Source: Hyphomicrobiales bacterium
GTDB lineage: Bacteria > Pseudomonadota > Alphaproteobacteria > Rhizobiales > Hyphomicrobiaceae
Reading direction: 5' to 3'
DNA length: 17,950 nt
Assembly: GCA_017304275.1 (NCBI GenBank)
Contig: JAFKKW010000197.1
Coordinates: 1-17,950 of the forward strand
The translations under genes and the position numbers were made by a program. The notes below the pieces were generated by a model that saw only the letters and a program-made list of their open reading frames with translations, made no database searches and had not been told where the DNA came from. Shown piece after piece: positions 1 through 6,408 of this stretch; positions within the stretch are counted from its first letter, which is position 1, and every line of letters begins with the position of its first letter.

Positions 1-1
1 G

Positions 2-568
2 CCGGCGCTGCTGTTCGTGCTGCTGATCTTAAATGCGGCGACCGAAGTCTTCTCCGAGACCTTCATCGGGCGTGCGATCATCTTCGCGACCGTGATCCAG
101 ATCGCCATTCTCGTCGGCTCCATCGCCTACTGGCAGCTTCCGGCGCCGTCGATGAACTATTTCGCCGTGCTGCCGGCGCTGTTGCTGGCCGGCCTGATGC
201 TGGGCTCGCTTTCGCTCTTCATCTCGTCGGTGATCAAACAGCTCGAGAACTTCGCGGGCGTCATGAACTTCGTGATTTTCCCGATGTTCTTTGCGTCATC
301 CGCGCTGTACCCGCTCTGGCGCATCCGGGAGTCGAGCCCGCTCCTCTACGAGATCTGCCTGGTCAATCCGTTCACCTATGCCGTCGAGCTCATCCGTTTT
401 GCGCTTTACGGCCAGATCGGGGCCCGCCTAGAGGACGGATCGCTCGATCTTACAAACCTTTATGTTGTCACGGCGTATACGGTACTGTTCCTTGGAGCGG
501 CGGTGTATGCCTACAATCCTTCCAAGGGATTGATCGCCCGGCGCGGCGGACCCGGCGGCGCGGGCTGA
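2..568 (+). CDS. ABC-2 type permease, PQQ/alcohol-associated (PedC-like), 5' truncated by window edge
   Basis: The reading frame is already open at base 2, so only the last 188 residues are visible. They show several hydrophobic helices: around residues 24-43, a strongly hydrophobic stretch at 53-76, another at 87-100, and one near the C-terminus at 150-168. The segment with FPMFFASSALYPLW followed by NPFTYAVELIRFALYG is the typical C-terminal signature of efflux-type ABC-2 permeases (NodJ/DrrB class). Members of this class that sit beside PQQ-dependent alcohol dehydrogenases form the PedC family. That context is met here, with xoxF, a CXXXCW protein and a YVTN propeller nearby. The ATPase partner would be expected upstream, outside the window. 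The substrate is unknown; export of something linked to quinoprotein maturation or alcohol metabolism is inference. The gene ends at TGA 566-568, and the next gene follows 48 bases later on the same strand. Confidence 0.8.
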   Translation, partial: PALLFVLLILNAATEVFSETFIGRAIIFATVIQIAILVGSIAYWQLPAPSMNYFAVLPALLLAGLMLGSLSLFISSVIKQLENFAGVMNFVIFPMFFASSALYPLWRIRESSPLLYEICLVNPFTYAVELIRFALYGQIGARLEDGSLDLTNLYVVTAYTVLFLGAAVYAYNPSKGLIARRGGPGGAG

Positions 569-616
569 ACCGGAGGAGCCTTCGGCGAGGCTGGAGAAAA
601 GCAAGAGAGAAGAAAA

Positions 617-1312
617 ATGACCAGGACCGCTCATACCTTCCGTATACCGCTACTGCTCGCCGCACTGCTCGTAGCGCCATCGCCACTGCTTGCCGGTGCC
701 GCAGCGCCCCATACCGAGATCCAGGGTGAACAAGAGGCTGCGCCGCCGCCGATCGATATGACCAGCTCCTGGCCGTGCGTGCAGCGCAAAGTTGAATCCC
801 TATCCGTCGCGGCGATCTGGGATGGCCCCTCCATCGAGGGCGTCAAGGGATGGTTCCGCGAGCCCGGAATGTCGGACCTGATCGAGCTGCTCTCGACGCG
901 GCGCGTCCCCGTGGAGGAGGCCGAGCAAGCCATCACGACGTATGTCGACGGGGTGCCGAAGGAGCAGCGAGACGAAAAGTTGCTGCTCCTGTTCGCCGGC
1001 CTGTTCGACAAGATGGCGGGCCAGCGCCGGGGCGTGATGTCGGGTATCGAAAAATACCAGAAGTCACAGCAGGCGCGCGCGAAGGAGCTGGAGCGGCAAA
1101 GCACGGTGATCGCCGACCTCGAGAGCAAGCAGCCGCCAGGCACCACCGAAGACACGCCGGAAATTGCAGCTTTGCGCGAAAAGTTCAACTGGGCGCAGCG
1201 CATCTTCCAGGAGCGCCAGTCGAGCATTCCGTTGGCCTGCGAGCTTCCGGTGCTGATCGAGGAGCGTCTCTATGCGCTGACGCGCACCATTCGCGGGCTG
1301 ATGACGAGTTAA
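617..1312 (+). CDS. Secreted protein of unknown function downstream of the PedC-like permease
   Basis: I do not recognise this 231-residue protein. It starts at an ATG behind a purine-rich ribosome binding stretch (AGAGAGAAGAAAA). It has a clear Sec signal peptide: basic start, hydrophobic core at residues 11-27, and small residues up to about 29. A proline/glutamate-rich linker follows, then a mostly helical body. Residues about 138-195 are rich in K, E, R and Q with heptad-like spacing, which suggests a coiled coil. Only two cysteines occur in the predicted mature part, C54 (WPCVQ) and C208 (ACELP), and they could form a disulfide. The gene lies 48 bases after the permease gene on the same strand, so co-transcription is likely. 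A periplasmic accessory role in the PQQ-associated transport system is inference from position. The stop is TAA. Confidence 0.8.
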   Translation: MTRTAHTFRIPLLLAALLVAPSPLLAGAAAPHTEIQGEQEAAPPPIDMTSSWPCVQRKVESLSVAAIWDGPSIEGVKGWFREPGMSDLIELLSTRRVPVEEAEQAITTYVDGVPKEQRDEKLLLLFAGLFDKMAGQRRGVMSGIEKYQKSQQARAKELERQSTVIADLESKQPPGTTEDTPEIAALREKFNWAQRIFQERQSSIPLACELPVLIEERLYALTRTIRGLMTS

Positions 1313-1616
1313 ACGCGTGCGTGCAATCGGCGTGTCTGGATCCCGGCCGTCGATGCGAAGCATGGCTCCGCCATGACGCCGGGATGACGTTATCGTTAGG
1401 GAATGCAACAGCCCAACTCACCGTCACTCCGGCGCAGGCCGGAGCGCCGACGCGTTTCCTCGGGCCGAAGTGCTGTTTTCCCCTGAAACCGAAGCGCCCC
1501 ACGATCAGTTTTGTCGGTTTGATTGAATCGGGGCCGCGCTTTGATGAGACCGATGATGCACGCGTCGGACGGATAGGGTCCGAAGCGATCATGGTCGAGG
1601 CGCACGCGCCGGTGCG
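1313..1616. other. Convergent intergenic gap with repeat-like palindromes, no gene seen
   Basis: This 304-base stretch lies between two genes that converge. Reading frames across it are arginine/alanine-rich with no domain pattern and no convincing ribosome binding site, so I see no gene. The left part (1334-1447) holds two palindromic units described separately. The right part (about 1480-1600) looks like another intergenic repeat type. On the minus strand it carries a run beginning CCGATTCAATCAAACCGAC. I saw no clear stem followed by a T-tract that would serve as a classical terminator for either gene. Confidence 0.6.
1334..1447. repeat. Palindromic intergenic repeat units
   Basis: There are two adjacent palindromic units. 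The first is bounded by TCCCGGC (1341-1347) and its inverse GCCGGGA (1378-1384). Inside lies a second inverted pair, CATGGC (1361-1366) and GCCATG (1370-1375), around a three-base loop. The second unit is CTCCGGC (1427-1433) and GCCGGAG (1438-1444) around loop GCAG. Sequences of the type TGGATCCCGGC...GCCGGGATGAC and CCGGCGCAGGCCGG are abundant between genes in Rhizobiales chromosomes, so these are probably dispersed extragenic palindromes. They may also act as bidirectional transcription brakes between the two convergent genes. Copy number cannot be judged from one window. Confidence 0.6.
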
Positions 1617-2159
1617 TCAGGGGACTGGCGTTGCCTTCACGAGGTCGAAGCCGGCCTGCTGCCAAGCGTCGGTGCCCTCCGGGAACCAGATCACGTTCTT
1701 GTAACCCCAGCTCAATGCGCGCTTACCTGCGTTCCACGACATCCAGCAGTCCTTGAGGCAGAAGAACACCACGGGCTTCGAGACGTCGTCCGCCGTGAGC
1801 GTCGCGAGGCGGGACTTGAAGTAGGTCTCGAACTCGGCCGACAGCACGCCATAGCCGACGTTGGGCAGCCAGTGTGCGCCCTCGATGGTCATATGCGTCG
1901 GGTCGCGCCAAACGGTGCCTGCGGGCAAATTCGGCGGTTTCGGCGCGCGCGGATACACGTCGATAAAGACCGCGCCGCCGCCCTTGAGCAGGGTCTCGGC
2001 CTCGTCCGCGCCGATGACGCGGGCGCCCGTCAGCGTTTTCGGAACAGGCGTGCGGTACGCGTCCGTGCGATAACCATCCGGCTCCGGCACGGTCGCTTCG
2101 TCGGCCGCTGTCGCGTGGCTAGCGGCCAGACAAAGAACAAGCGCGAGCGCGCTCCACAT
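1617..2159 (-). CDS. PQQ-associated CXXXCW-motif rhodanese-like periplasmic protein
   Basis: This is a 180-residue secreted protein with a signal peptide (hydrophobic core at residues 3-14, cleavage near ATAAD). The fold is rhodanese-like: a FIDVYPR strand near residues 65-71, then the active-loop position VVFFCLKDCWMSWN with C134, C138 and W139, then a GYKNVIWFPEGTDAW segment resembling the rhodanese C-terminal strand and helix. This C-X3-C-W signature defines the 'PQQ-dependent catabolism-associated CXXCW motif' family, which co-occurs with PQQ alcohol dehydrogenases and PedC-type transporters. A thiol redox or sulfur-handling role is plausible but unproven. I chose the ATG at 2157-2159 because it begins directly at the signal peptide. 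An upstream in-frame ATG at 2237 would add 26 polar residues. It lies 147 bases downstream of xoxJ on the same strand, so it may share that transcript. Confidence 0.88.
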   Translation of the reverse strand: MWSALALVLCLAASHATAADEATVPEPDGYRTDAYRTPVPKTLTGARVIGADEAETLLKGGGAVFIDVYPRAPKPPNLPAGTVWRDPTHMTIEGAHWLPNVGYGVLSAEFETYFKSRLATLTADDVSKPVVFFCLKDCWMSWNAGKRALSWGYKNVIWFPEGTDAWQQAGFDLVKATPVP

Positions 2160-2306
2160 CGTGCGCACGCCTCGCCCTTGCTTTTCAGTGTGATTGCCGT
2201 TGCCCACGCTGCCGTCCCCCATCCTGCCCGCAGGCATCGCGCTTATGCGACATCACAACGGGCGTCAATGGAGCAACGGCACACTTTTCAGTCCCCGCCC
2301 GAAGGC

Positions 2307-3170
2307 TCAATTGGTGCTTTTGGGATACCGCGGCTCGGTGATGAGCTTGTTGTCCTCGTCGATGAGCGGGACGCCGAAGTCGAGCAGCACCTTGTCGATG
2401 TCGCCCTGGCGCTTGGCGATGACGTTGTTGATCTCGTGCTTCCAAGCCGTCTCGTTCGCCCGCACGCCCATGGTGATGCGGTACTCGAGATTCGGCATGC
2501 CAGGCTGCTTGGCCTCGAGCATCGGGCTCACGTGCAGTTCCTCGCCGCCGTGCTTGGCGTACCATCCTGCGTGCGGCCCCCAAAGGATGCCAACGTCGAT
2601 CTCGCCGGAGCGGACATCGTTGAGCATGTCTTCCATGGGGTTCTGGTAGCGCGTGTCGACGATCAAGAGGTAGGACTTCGCCGTGGGCATCAGGCCCGCC
2701 TTAGCCACGTAGTCCGCGGCCGGTGCACCTGCCTGGATACCGACCTTCTTGCCTTTGAGCTTGGGGTCGAGGATCGAGGTGACGCCTTCGAGACCCGAGC
2801 CCTTCTTCGTCACAAGCGCATAGGTGGTGCGGTAGTAAGGGTTGGTATTGAGCGTGAACTCGTCCGCCTGGACCGTGCCCATGATCAGGTCGCAACGCTT
2901 TTCGGACAGCGTCTTGCGGACGAAACCCATGCCCTGCGGAAACCAGGTGTACTCCACCTTGGGACGCTTAAGCTCGTCGGCGACGATCTGTGCGATCTTG
3001 TTCTCGAACCCTTCGCCCTTCTCGTTCGAATACGGAAGGTTCGCGGGGGTGGCGCAAACGCGGAGAACATTGCGGTTCACCGCGTCTGCAAGATGGCCTT
3101 CGGCGGCGCTGGCGCTGCCCGAGGCAGCAACCAGGCAGCCCAACAATGCGAGTACGGCGCGCTTCCTCAT
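2307..3170 (-). CDS. xoxJ: Quinoprotein dehydrogenase-associated periplasmic substrate-binding protein XoxJ
   Basis: This 287-residue protein belongs to the MoxJ/XoxJ branch of extracellular solute-binding proteins. It has a signal peptide (MRKR, hydrophobic core, cleavage near SASAAE). The body follows the family pattern: a start LRVCATPANLPYSNEKGEGFENKIA, then YTWFPQGMGFVRKTL, then RCDLIMG, then PYYRTTYALV, and a C-terminal lobe with GILWGPHAGWYA. No permease or ATPase gene accompanies it. That is usual for this family, which is thought to help activate or stabilise XoxF rather than import a solute; this role is known only in outline. The ribosome binding site GAGGAAA lies just upstream of the ATG. 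It sits 49 bases after xoxG on the same strand, giving the common order xoxF-xoxG-xoxJ. Confidence 0.93.
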   Translation of the reverse strand: MRKRAVLALLGCLVAASGSASAAEGHLADAVNRNVLRVCATPANLPYSNEKGEGFENKIAQIVADELKRPKVEYTWFPQGMGFVRKTLSEKRCDLIMGTVQADEFTLNTNPYYRTTYALVTKKGSGLEGVTSILDPKLKGKKVGIQAGAPAADYVAKAGLMPTAKSYLLIVDTRYQNPMEDMLNDVRSGEIDVGILWGPHAGWYAKHGGEELHVSPMLEAKQPGMPNLEYRITMGVRANETAWKHEINNVIAKRQGDIDKVLLDFGVPLIDEDNKLITEPRYPKSTN

Positions 3171-3219
3171 TTTCCTCTTTTCCTCGTTTCTTGAGGCAGT
3201 CGCCGAAACTGCCGGCTTG

Positions 3220-3810
3220 TTAGCCGCCGAGACAGGCTTCCTCGGCTTCCTTTGCCTCTTTCGGCTTTTCAGCGCGCTGGTCGGCGCTCAAGCGGCCGCC
3301 CGGAAGGGCATCCGTCGAGCGGGCGCGGAGATAAACGTAAAGGTCGTCGATATAGCACATGACGTTCGGGTTATCGCCGAGCGCCGGCATGACGTACTTG
3401 GTGCCGGCTACGTCGCGAACCTGTCCGCTGGACACGACCTGCAGGAACTTCTCGTAGCTCATGGTCTTCAGCGAGTCGTGGAGCGCCGGCGCGAATGACG
3501 ATCCTTCAGCGTTCGGTCCGTGACAGACGTGGCACTCGGCGTGATAGCGACGCCAGCCGGAGTAGGTGTTCCAATCGACCTGCATGACGTGGTCGGTATT
3601 TTCAGGATTGCGCTTCACGTCGTAGGTGGGTGTACCGTCGGGCAGAACCCACTTGCCGTCCTCGAACTTCTTGCCTTCCTGGTACTTTTTGTCGAGGACC
3701 GGATCCGGGAGAGGACTCTTGTCGCTGTCTTGCGCCACCGCACTGCCTGACGAAAGAGCCGCCATGCTCAAGCCTGCGGCAACAACCAAACCAAAACCAA
3801 TCCTTTTCAC
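3220..3810 (-). CDS. xoxG: Cytochrome c XoxG (cytochrome cL-type), electron acceptor of XoxF
   Basis: This single-haem c-type cytochrome takes electrons from XoxF in the periplasm. The haem site is CHVCH, with C93, C96 and H97 in the 196-residue form. The likely distal ligand is M141 in KYVMPALGDN, followed by the family segment MCYIDDLYVYLRAR. I chose the GTG at 3808-3810. It gives a textbook signal peptide (KR, hydrophobic core, AVAQ) and has AGGGGA six or so bases upstream. An in-frame ATG at 3841-3843 would add 11 acidic residues and has no clear ribosome binding site. Two cysteines outside the haem motif (C152, and C193 near the end) could pair. The C-terminal tail is rich in K, E and A. 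It lies downstream of the xoxF terminator, so its expression should be lower than that of xoxF. Confidence 0.92.
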   Translation of the reverse strand: MKRIGFGLVVAAGLSMAALSSGSAVAQDSDKSPLPDPVLDKKYQEGKKFEDGKWVLPDGTPTYDVKRNPENTDHVMQVDWNTYSGWRRYHAECHVCHGPNAEGSSFAPALHDSLKTMSYEKFLQVVSSGQVRDVAGTKYVMPALGDNPNVMCYIDDLYVYLRARSTDALPGGRLSADQRAEKPKEAKEAEEACLGG

Positions 3811-3976
3811 GCGCGTGTCCCCTGTTTCCTGAAGGTCATCCATACCGTCCGGCCCAGGACATCACAACGCCCAAACCGGGAAATTGGCTCTCACAAAAGG
3901 GTGTGATCTTCCCTTGGTCCTCTTCAAAATTTGGTGACTTCCTCCACGCCATGCAAGCATTTTGAAGATTACATTC

Positions 3977-4010
3977 AAGCAACAAACCGGCGCGGGTTTC
4001 CCCGCGCCGG
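3977..4010 (-). terminator. Rho-independent terminator after xoxF
   Basis: A perfect 10-base-pair GC stem is formed by CCGGCGCGGG (3987-3996) and CCCGCGCCGG (4001-4010) around a four-base loop. Read on the minus strand, the stem is followed directly by TTTGTTGCTTG, a T-rich tail. It begins 26 bases past the xoxF stop codon. It lies between xoxF and xoxG, so it should end most xoxF transcripts and let only a fraction continue into xoxG-xoxJ. Confidence 0.85.
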
Positions 4011-4035
4011 CTGCTATTTCTACTATCGTGCCATA

Positions 4036-5859
4036 TTAGGGCAGCGTGTAGACCGTGAAGGTGCCACCGAGATCGGTGTACGACTTCAGGCCAGCGTAGT
4101 TGCCCACTGCACCGAGACCGTCGGTCGGCTTGTCGAGACCAGCCGCGAGGCCGATGCCAGCCCAGCCACCGACGCCCGAGAAGAGGCCGATGTACTGCTT
4201 GCCGCCAAGCGCGTAGGTCATGACGTTGCCGATCGAGCCCGAAGGCAGACGGTGCTTGAAGAGCTCAGCGCCATCCTTCTGATCGCGGCACTTGAAGTAG
4301 CCTTCAAGCGTGCCGTGGCAAGCGATGCCGCCAGCGGTCGTCAGAATGCCGGACCACACAGAGAAGGGCTCGTCGTGCTGGTGAACGATCTTGCCAGCAG
4401 CGCCATCCCAAATCGTGAAGTGACCGGTGTTCGACTTACCCTCAGGCGGGAACATCGAGAGCGTTGCACCAACGTACGGCTGACCCGGCGTGTACGAAAC
4501 CTTGAAGGGCTCGTAGTCCATGCAGACGTTGTTGACCGGGATGTAGAACAGGTTCGTCAGCGGCGAGTAGGCAGCCGGCTGCTGATCCTTGAAGCCGAGA
4601 GCGGCCGGGCAGACGTTCTTCGTGTTGACGTCCGGTCCGTTGAGGAACGTCGACTTCGAAGCGACGACGGTCGGACGACCGTAGTTCGGCTTCGACTTGT
4701 CGAGCTCGACGCCCGTCGACCAGTTCAGGTCTTCGTCGTAGGGATTGGCAACGAGCGGCTCGCCGGTGAGGCGATCGATCGTGTAGCCGAAGCCGTTACG
4801 GTCGAAGTGGGTGAGAACCTTGCGGTCCTGGCCACCGATCTTCTGGGTGGTGAGGATCGACTCGTTCACACCGTCGTAGTCCCACTCATCGAACGGGGTC
4901 ATCTGGTATGCCCAGGCGGCCACGCCGGTGTCGGGGTTACGAGCGAACAGCGTCATCGACCACTTCTGGTCGATCTGCTTGCCGTCCGGTCCAGCGCGCT
5001 GAGCCGGGTTCCAGGTCGAGGGGTTGCCCGTGCCGTAGTAGAAGAGGTTGGCATCCGGATCGTAGGAGGCATAGCCCCAGGTCGAACCGCCACCGATCTT
5101 CCACTGGTCGCCCGTCCAGGTCTTCAGAGACGAGTCCTTGCCGACCGGCTTGCCGAGCGAGATGGTCTTCTCAGGATCGACGAGGATGTCGGAGTCCGGA
5201 CCCATCGAGTAAGCGCGCCATGCACGCTTGCCGTCGGCCAGGTTGTAGGCAGTGACGTGGCAGCGCACGCCGAACTCGGCGCCCGACGTACCCATGATCA
5301 CCTTGTCGTTGATGATGATGATGAAGCCCGTGTGGGTCTCACCCTTCTTGGGATCGCCGTTGACTGCCTTCCACTTCTCCTTGCCGGTCTTGGCGTCGAG
5401 CGCGACGAGCGTCGTGTCGGCCTGACCGAGGATCAGCGTGTCGCCAGCGATCTGAACGCCACGGTTAACCGTGTCGCAGCACATCACGGGGATGACCGAC
5501 GGATCCTGCTTCGGAGAGTACTTCCAGAGAATCTTCGGGCCAGAGGGGTCCGAGATGTCGAGAGCGAACACGTTGTTCGGGAACGCGGAGTTCAGATACA
5601 TCCGGTCGCCGATCACGAGCGGCGAGCCTTCGTGACCACGAAGAACACCGGTCGAGAACTGCCAAGCGACCTTGAGGTCCTTGACGTTCGACGTGTTGAT
5701 TTGATCGAGCTCCGAGTAACGCCAGCCGGCATACTGCCCCTGCTGCATTGCCCAGTTATTCGGGTCCGACGTCGCCTTAATGACGTCCTCGTTCGCCCAA
5801 ACCGGCGAACTCAGAGCGGCAGTAGCGAGCAGCCCGCATGCGAGTGCACTTCTGCGCAT
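4036..5859 (-). CDS. xoxF: Lanthanide-dependent PQQ methanol dehydrogenase XoxF
   Basis: This 607-residue quinoprotein oxidises methanol in the periplasm using PQQ and a rare-earth ion. A Sec signal peptide ends near VWANE. The family hallmarks are visible: the vicinal disulfide cysteines C127-C128 (VMCCD), the metal ligand E195 (GAEFGVRC), the stacking W261 (GGGSTWGYASYD), N279 (YGTGNPSTWNP), the catalytic D327, and the extra acidic D329 in FDEWDYDG. Calcium-type MxaF enzymes have alanine at the D329 position, and aspartate there marks lanthanide use. Trp-docking propeller repeats such as DAKTGKEKWKAVNG occur throughout. The ribosome binding site is near-perfect (AAGGAGGAAG). No small beta subunit (mxaI) follows, as expected for Xox systems. 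It heads a minus-strand cluster with xoxG, xoxJ and a CXXXCW protein. Confidence 0.98.
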   Translation of the reverse strand: MRRSALACGLLATAALSSPVWANEDVIKATSDPNNWAMQQGQYAGWRYSELDQINTSNVKDLKVAWQFSTGVLRGHEGSPLVIGDRMYLNSAFPNNVFALDISDPSGPKILWKYSPKQDPSVIPVMCCDTVNRGVQIAGDTLILGQADTTLVALDAKTGKEKWKAVNGDPKKGETHTGFIIIINDKVIMGTSGAEFGVRCHVTAYNLADGKRAWRAYSMGPDSDILVDPEKTISLGKPVGKDSSLKTWTGDQWKIGGGSTWGYASYDPDANLFYYGTGNPSTWNPAQRAGPDGKQIDQKWSMTLFARNPDTGVAAWAYQMTPFDEWDYDGVNESILTTQKIGGQDRKVLTHFDRNGFGYTIDRLTGEPLVANPYDEDLNWSTGVELDKSKPNYGRPTVVASKSTFLNGPDVNTKNVCPAALGFKDQQPAAYSPLTNLFYIPVNNVCMDYEPFKVSYTPGQPYVGATLSMFPPEGKSNTGHFTIWDGAAGKIVHQHDEPFSVWSGILTTAGGIACHGTLEGYFKCRDQKDGAELFKHRLPSGSIGNVMTYALGGKQYIGLFSGVGGWAGIGLAAGLDKPTDGLGAVGNYAGLKSYTDLGGTFTVYTLP

Positions 5860-6025
5860 CGCGCTTCCTCCTTAAAGTTCTTGCCACGCTTGCAAGCGGC
5901 AGCGAACGACAGCGTGTCACAGCCCAGAATACGGTTTATGGGATTTTTCCCTTGTTCTTCCGCTGACTTGCGAGTGGAGGCTCTTGCACTGTTAAGCCCC
6001 CTGAAGCCATCGCTACCGTGCGACC

Positions 6026-6053
6026 GTTTTACACTTTCTCGTGAGGTCCGCAA
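6026..6053 (-). promoter_or_regulatory. Candidate xoxF promoter (weak)
   Basis: On the minus strand TTGCGG (6048-6053) is followed after 16 bases by TAAAAC (6026-6031). This matches the sigma70 hexamers at three and four of six positions. It would start transcription about 160 bases before the xoxF ATG. The match is modest, and promoters of methanol dehydrogenase genes often depart from consensus, so the real start may be elsewhere in the region. Confidence 0.25.
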
Positions 6054-6113
6054 GCCAATCCGTGAGATCATTTTTCTTGCAACAGTAATAGGACAAGCCT
6101 TCTGACCCTTTTT

Positions 6114-6163
6114 TTGCGCCATTTCATCGAAGTTTTTTGCGTTGCGCCATTAATTATTGCGCT
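6114..6163. promoter_or_regulatory. Direct repeats TTGCGCCATT, possible regulator binding sites
   Basis: The ten-base word TTGCGCCATT occurs at 6114-6123 and again at 6142-6151, 28 bases apart start to start. Related TTGCG words lie at 6137-6141 and 6157-6163 (TTGCGCT). The cluster is upstream of xoxF and also upstream of the divergent relay promoter. Spacing near a multiple of the helical turn would let a regulator bind the same face of the DNA. The identity of any regulator is unknown; two-component regulators such as MxbM/MxaB control methanol dehydrogenase genes in Methylobacterium. Confidence 0.4.
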
Positions 6164-6205
6164 GCGCGCCTATATTTTCCCACCCAAAGGCGGGAGCTTC
6201 GCCTG

Positions 6206-6233
6206 TTGACTTTCTTTTTCAGATAACAATAAT
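6206..6233 (+). promoter_or_regulatory. Sigma70-like promoter for the SoxH/SoxYZ relay operon
   Basis: TTGACT (6206-6211) and AATAAT (6228-6233) match the -35 and -10 consensus at five of six positions each, with a 16-base spacer that is itself AT-rich. Transcription would begin near 6240, about 170 bases before the preferred start codon of the hydrolase gene. It is the best promoter match I found in the window. Confidence 0.6.
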
Positions 6234-6408
6234 TGCTGCCCCTGTTTTTCTTTATTTTGCAGCTTGTTCACCGCTAATCGTTTGAATTTTTGACGGTTTT
6301 TCCCGTACTCGCGTGGACAATTGCGTGCGCGACATCTCAGCGCGCGACGAGTTGCGAGACGACCCGGTCGGGGTTACATCCTCTTCGCCGCAACAAAGGG
6401 TTGAGCCC

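Larger units (their letters stand above)
5860..6408. promoter_or_regulatory. Divergent control region between xoxF and the SoxH/SoxYZ relay genes
   Basis: This 549-base region has no credible gene and must hold the xoxF promoter (minus) and the relay-operon promoter (plus). Its middle (about 6060-6300) is far more AT-rich than the rest of the window. Visible within it are a strong sigma70-like promoter on the plus strand (6206-6233), a set of TTGCG-type repeats (6114-6163), and a weaker minus-strand promoter candidate (6026-6053), each listed separately. The xoxF leader would then be about 160 nucleotides, long enough for post-transcriptional control, though I see no known riboswitch in it. 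An in-frame GTG at 6313 could extend the hydrolase gene into this region. Confidence 0.7.

Noticed and set aside
1872..3194. A 440-codon open frame on the plus strand opposite the CXXXCW and xoxJ genes.
   Set aside because: It is low-complexity and arginine/valine/leucine-rich, crosses the gap between two well-supported minus-strand genes, and has no family resemblance.
5860..6060. A riboswitch in the xoxF leader.
   Set aside because: The leader is long, but I could not match any known conserved riboswitch core and found no strong helix overlapping the ribosome binding site.
3931..6105. A 724-codon open frame on the plus strand opposite xoxF.
   Set aside because: It is the antisense of xoxF, kept open by high GC and codon bias. 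The protein is rich in R, V, D and E with no domain pattern, signal or ribosome binding site, while the minus strand encodes a full-length, motif-complete enzyme.
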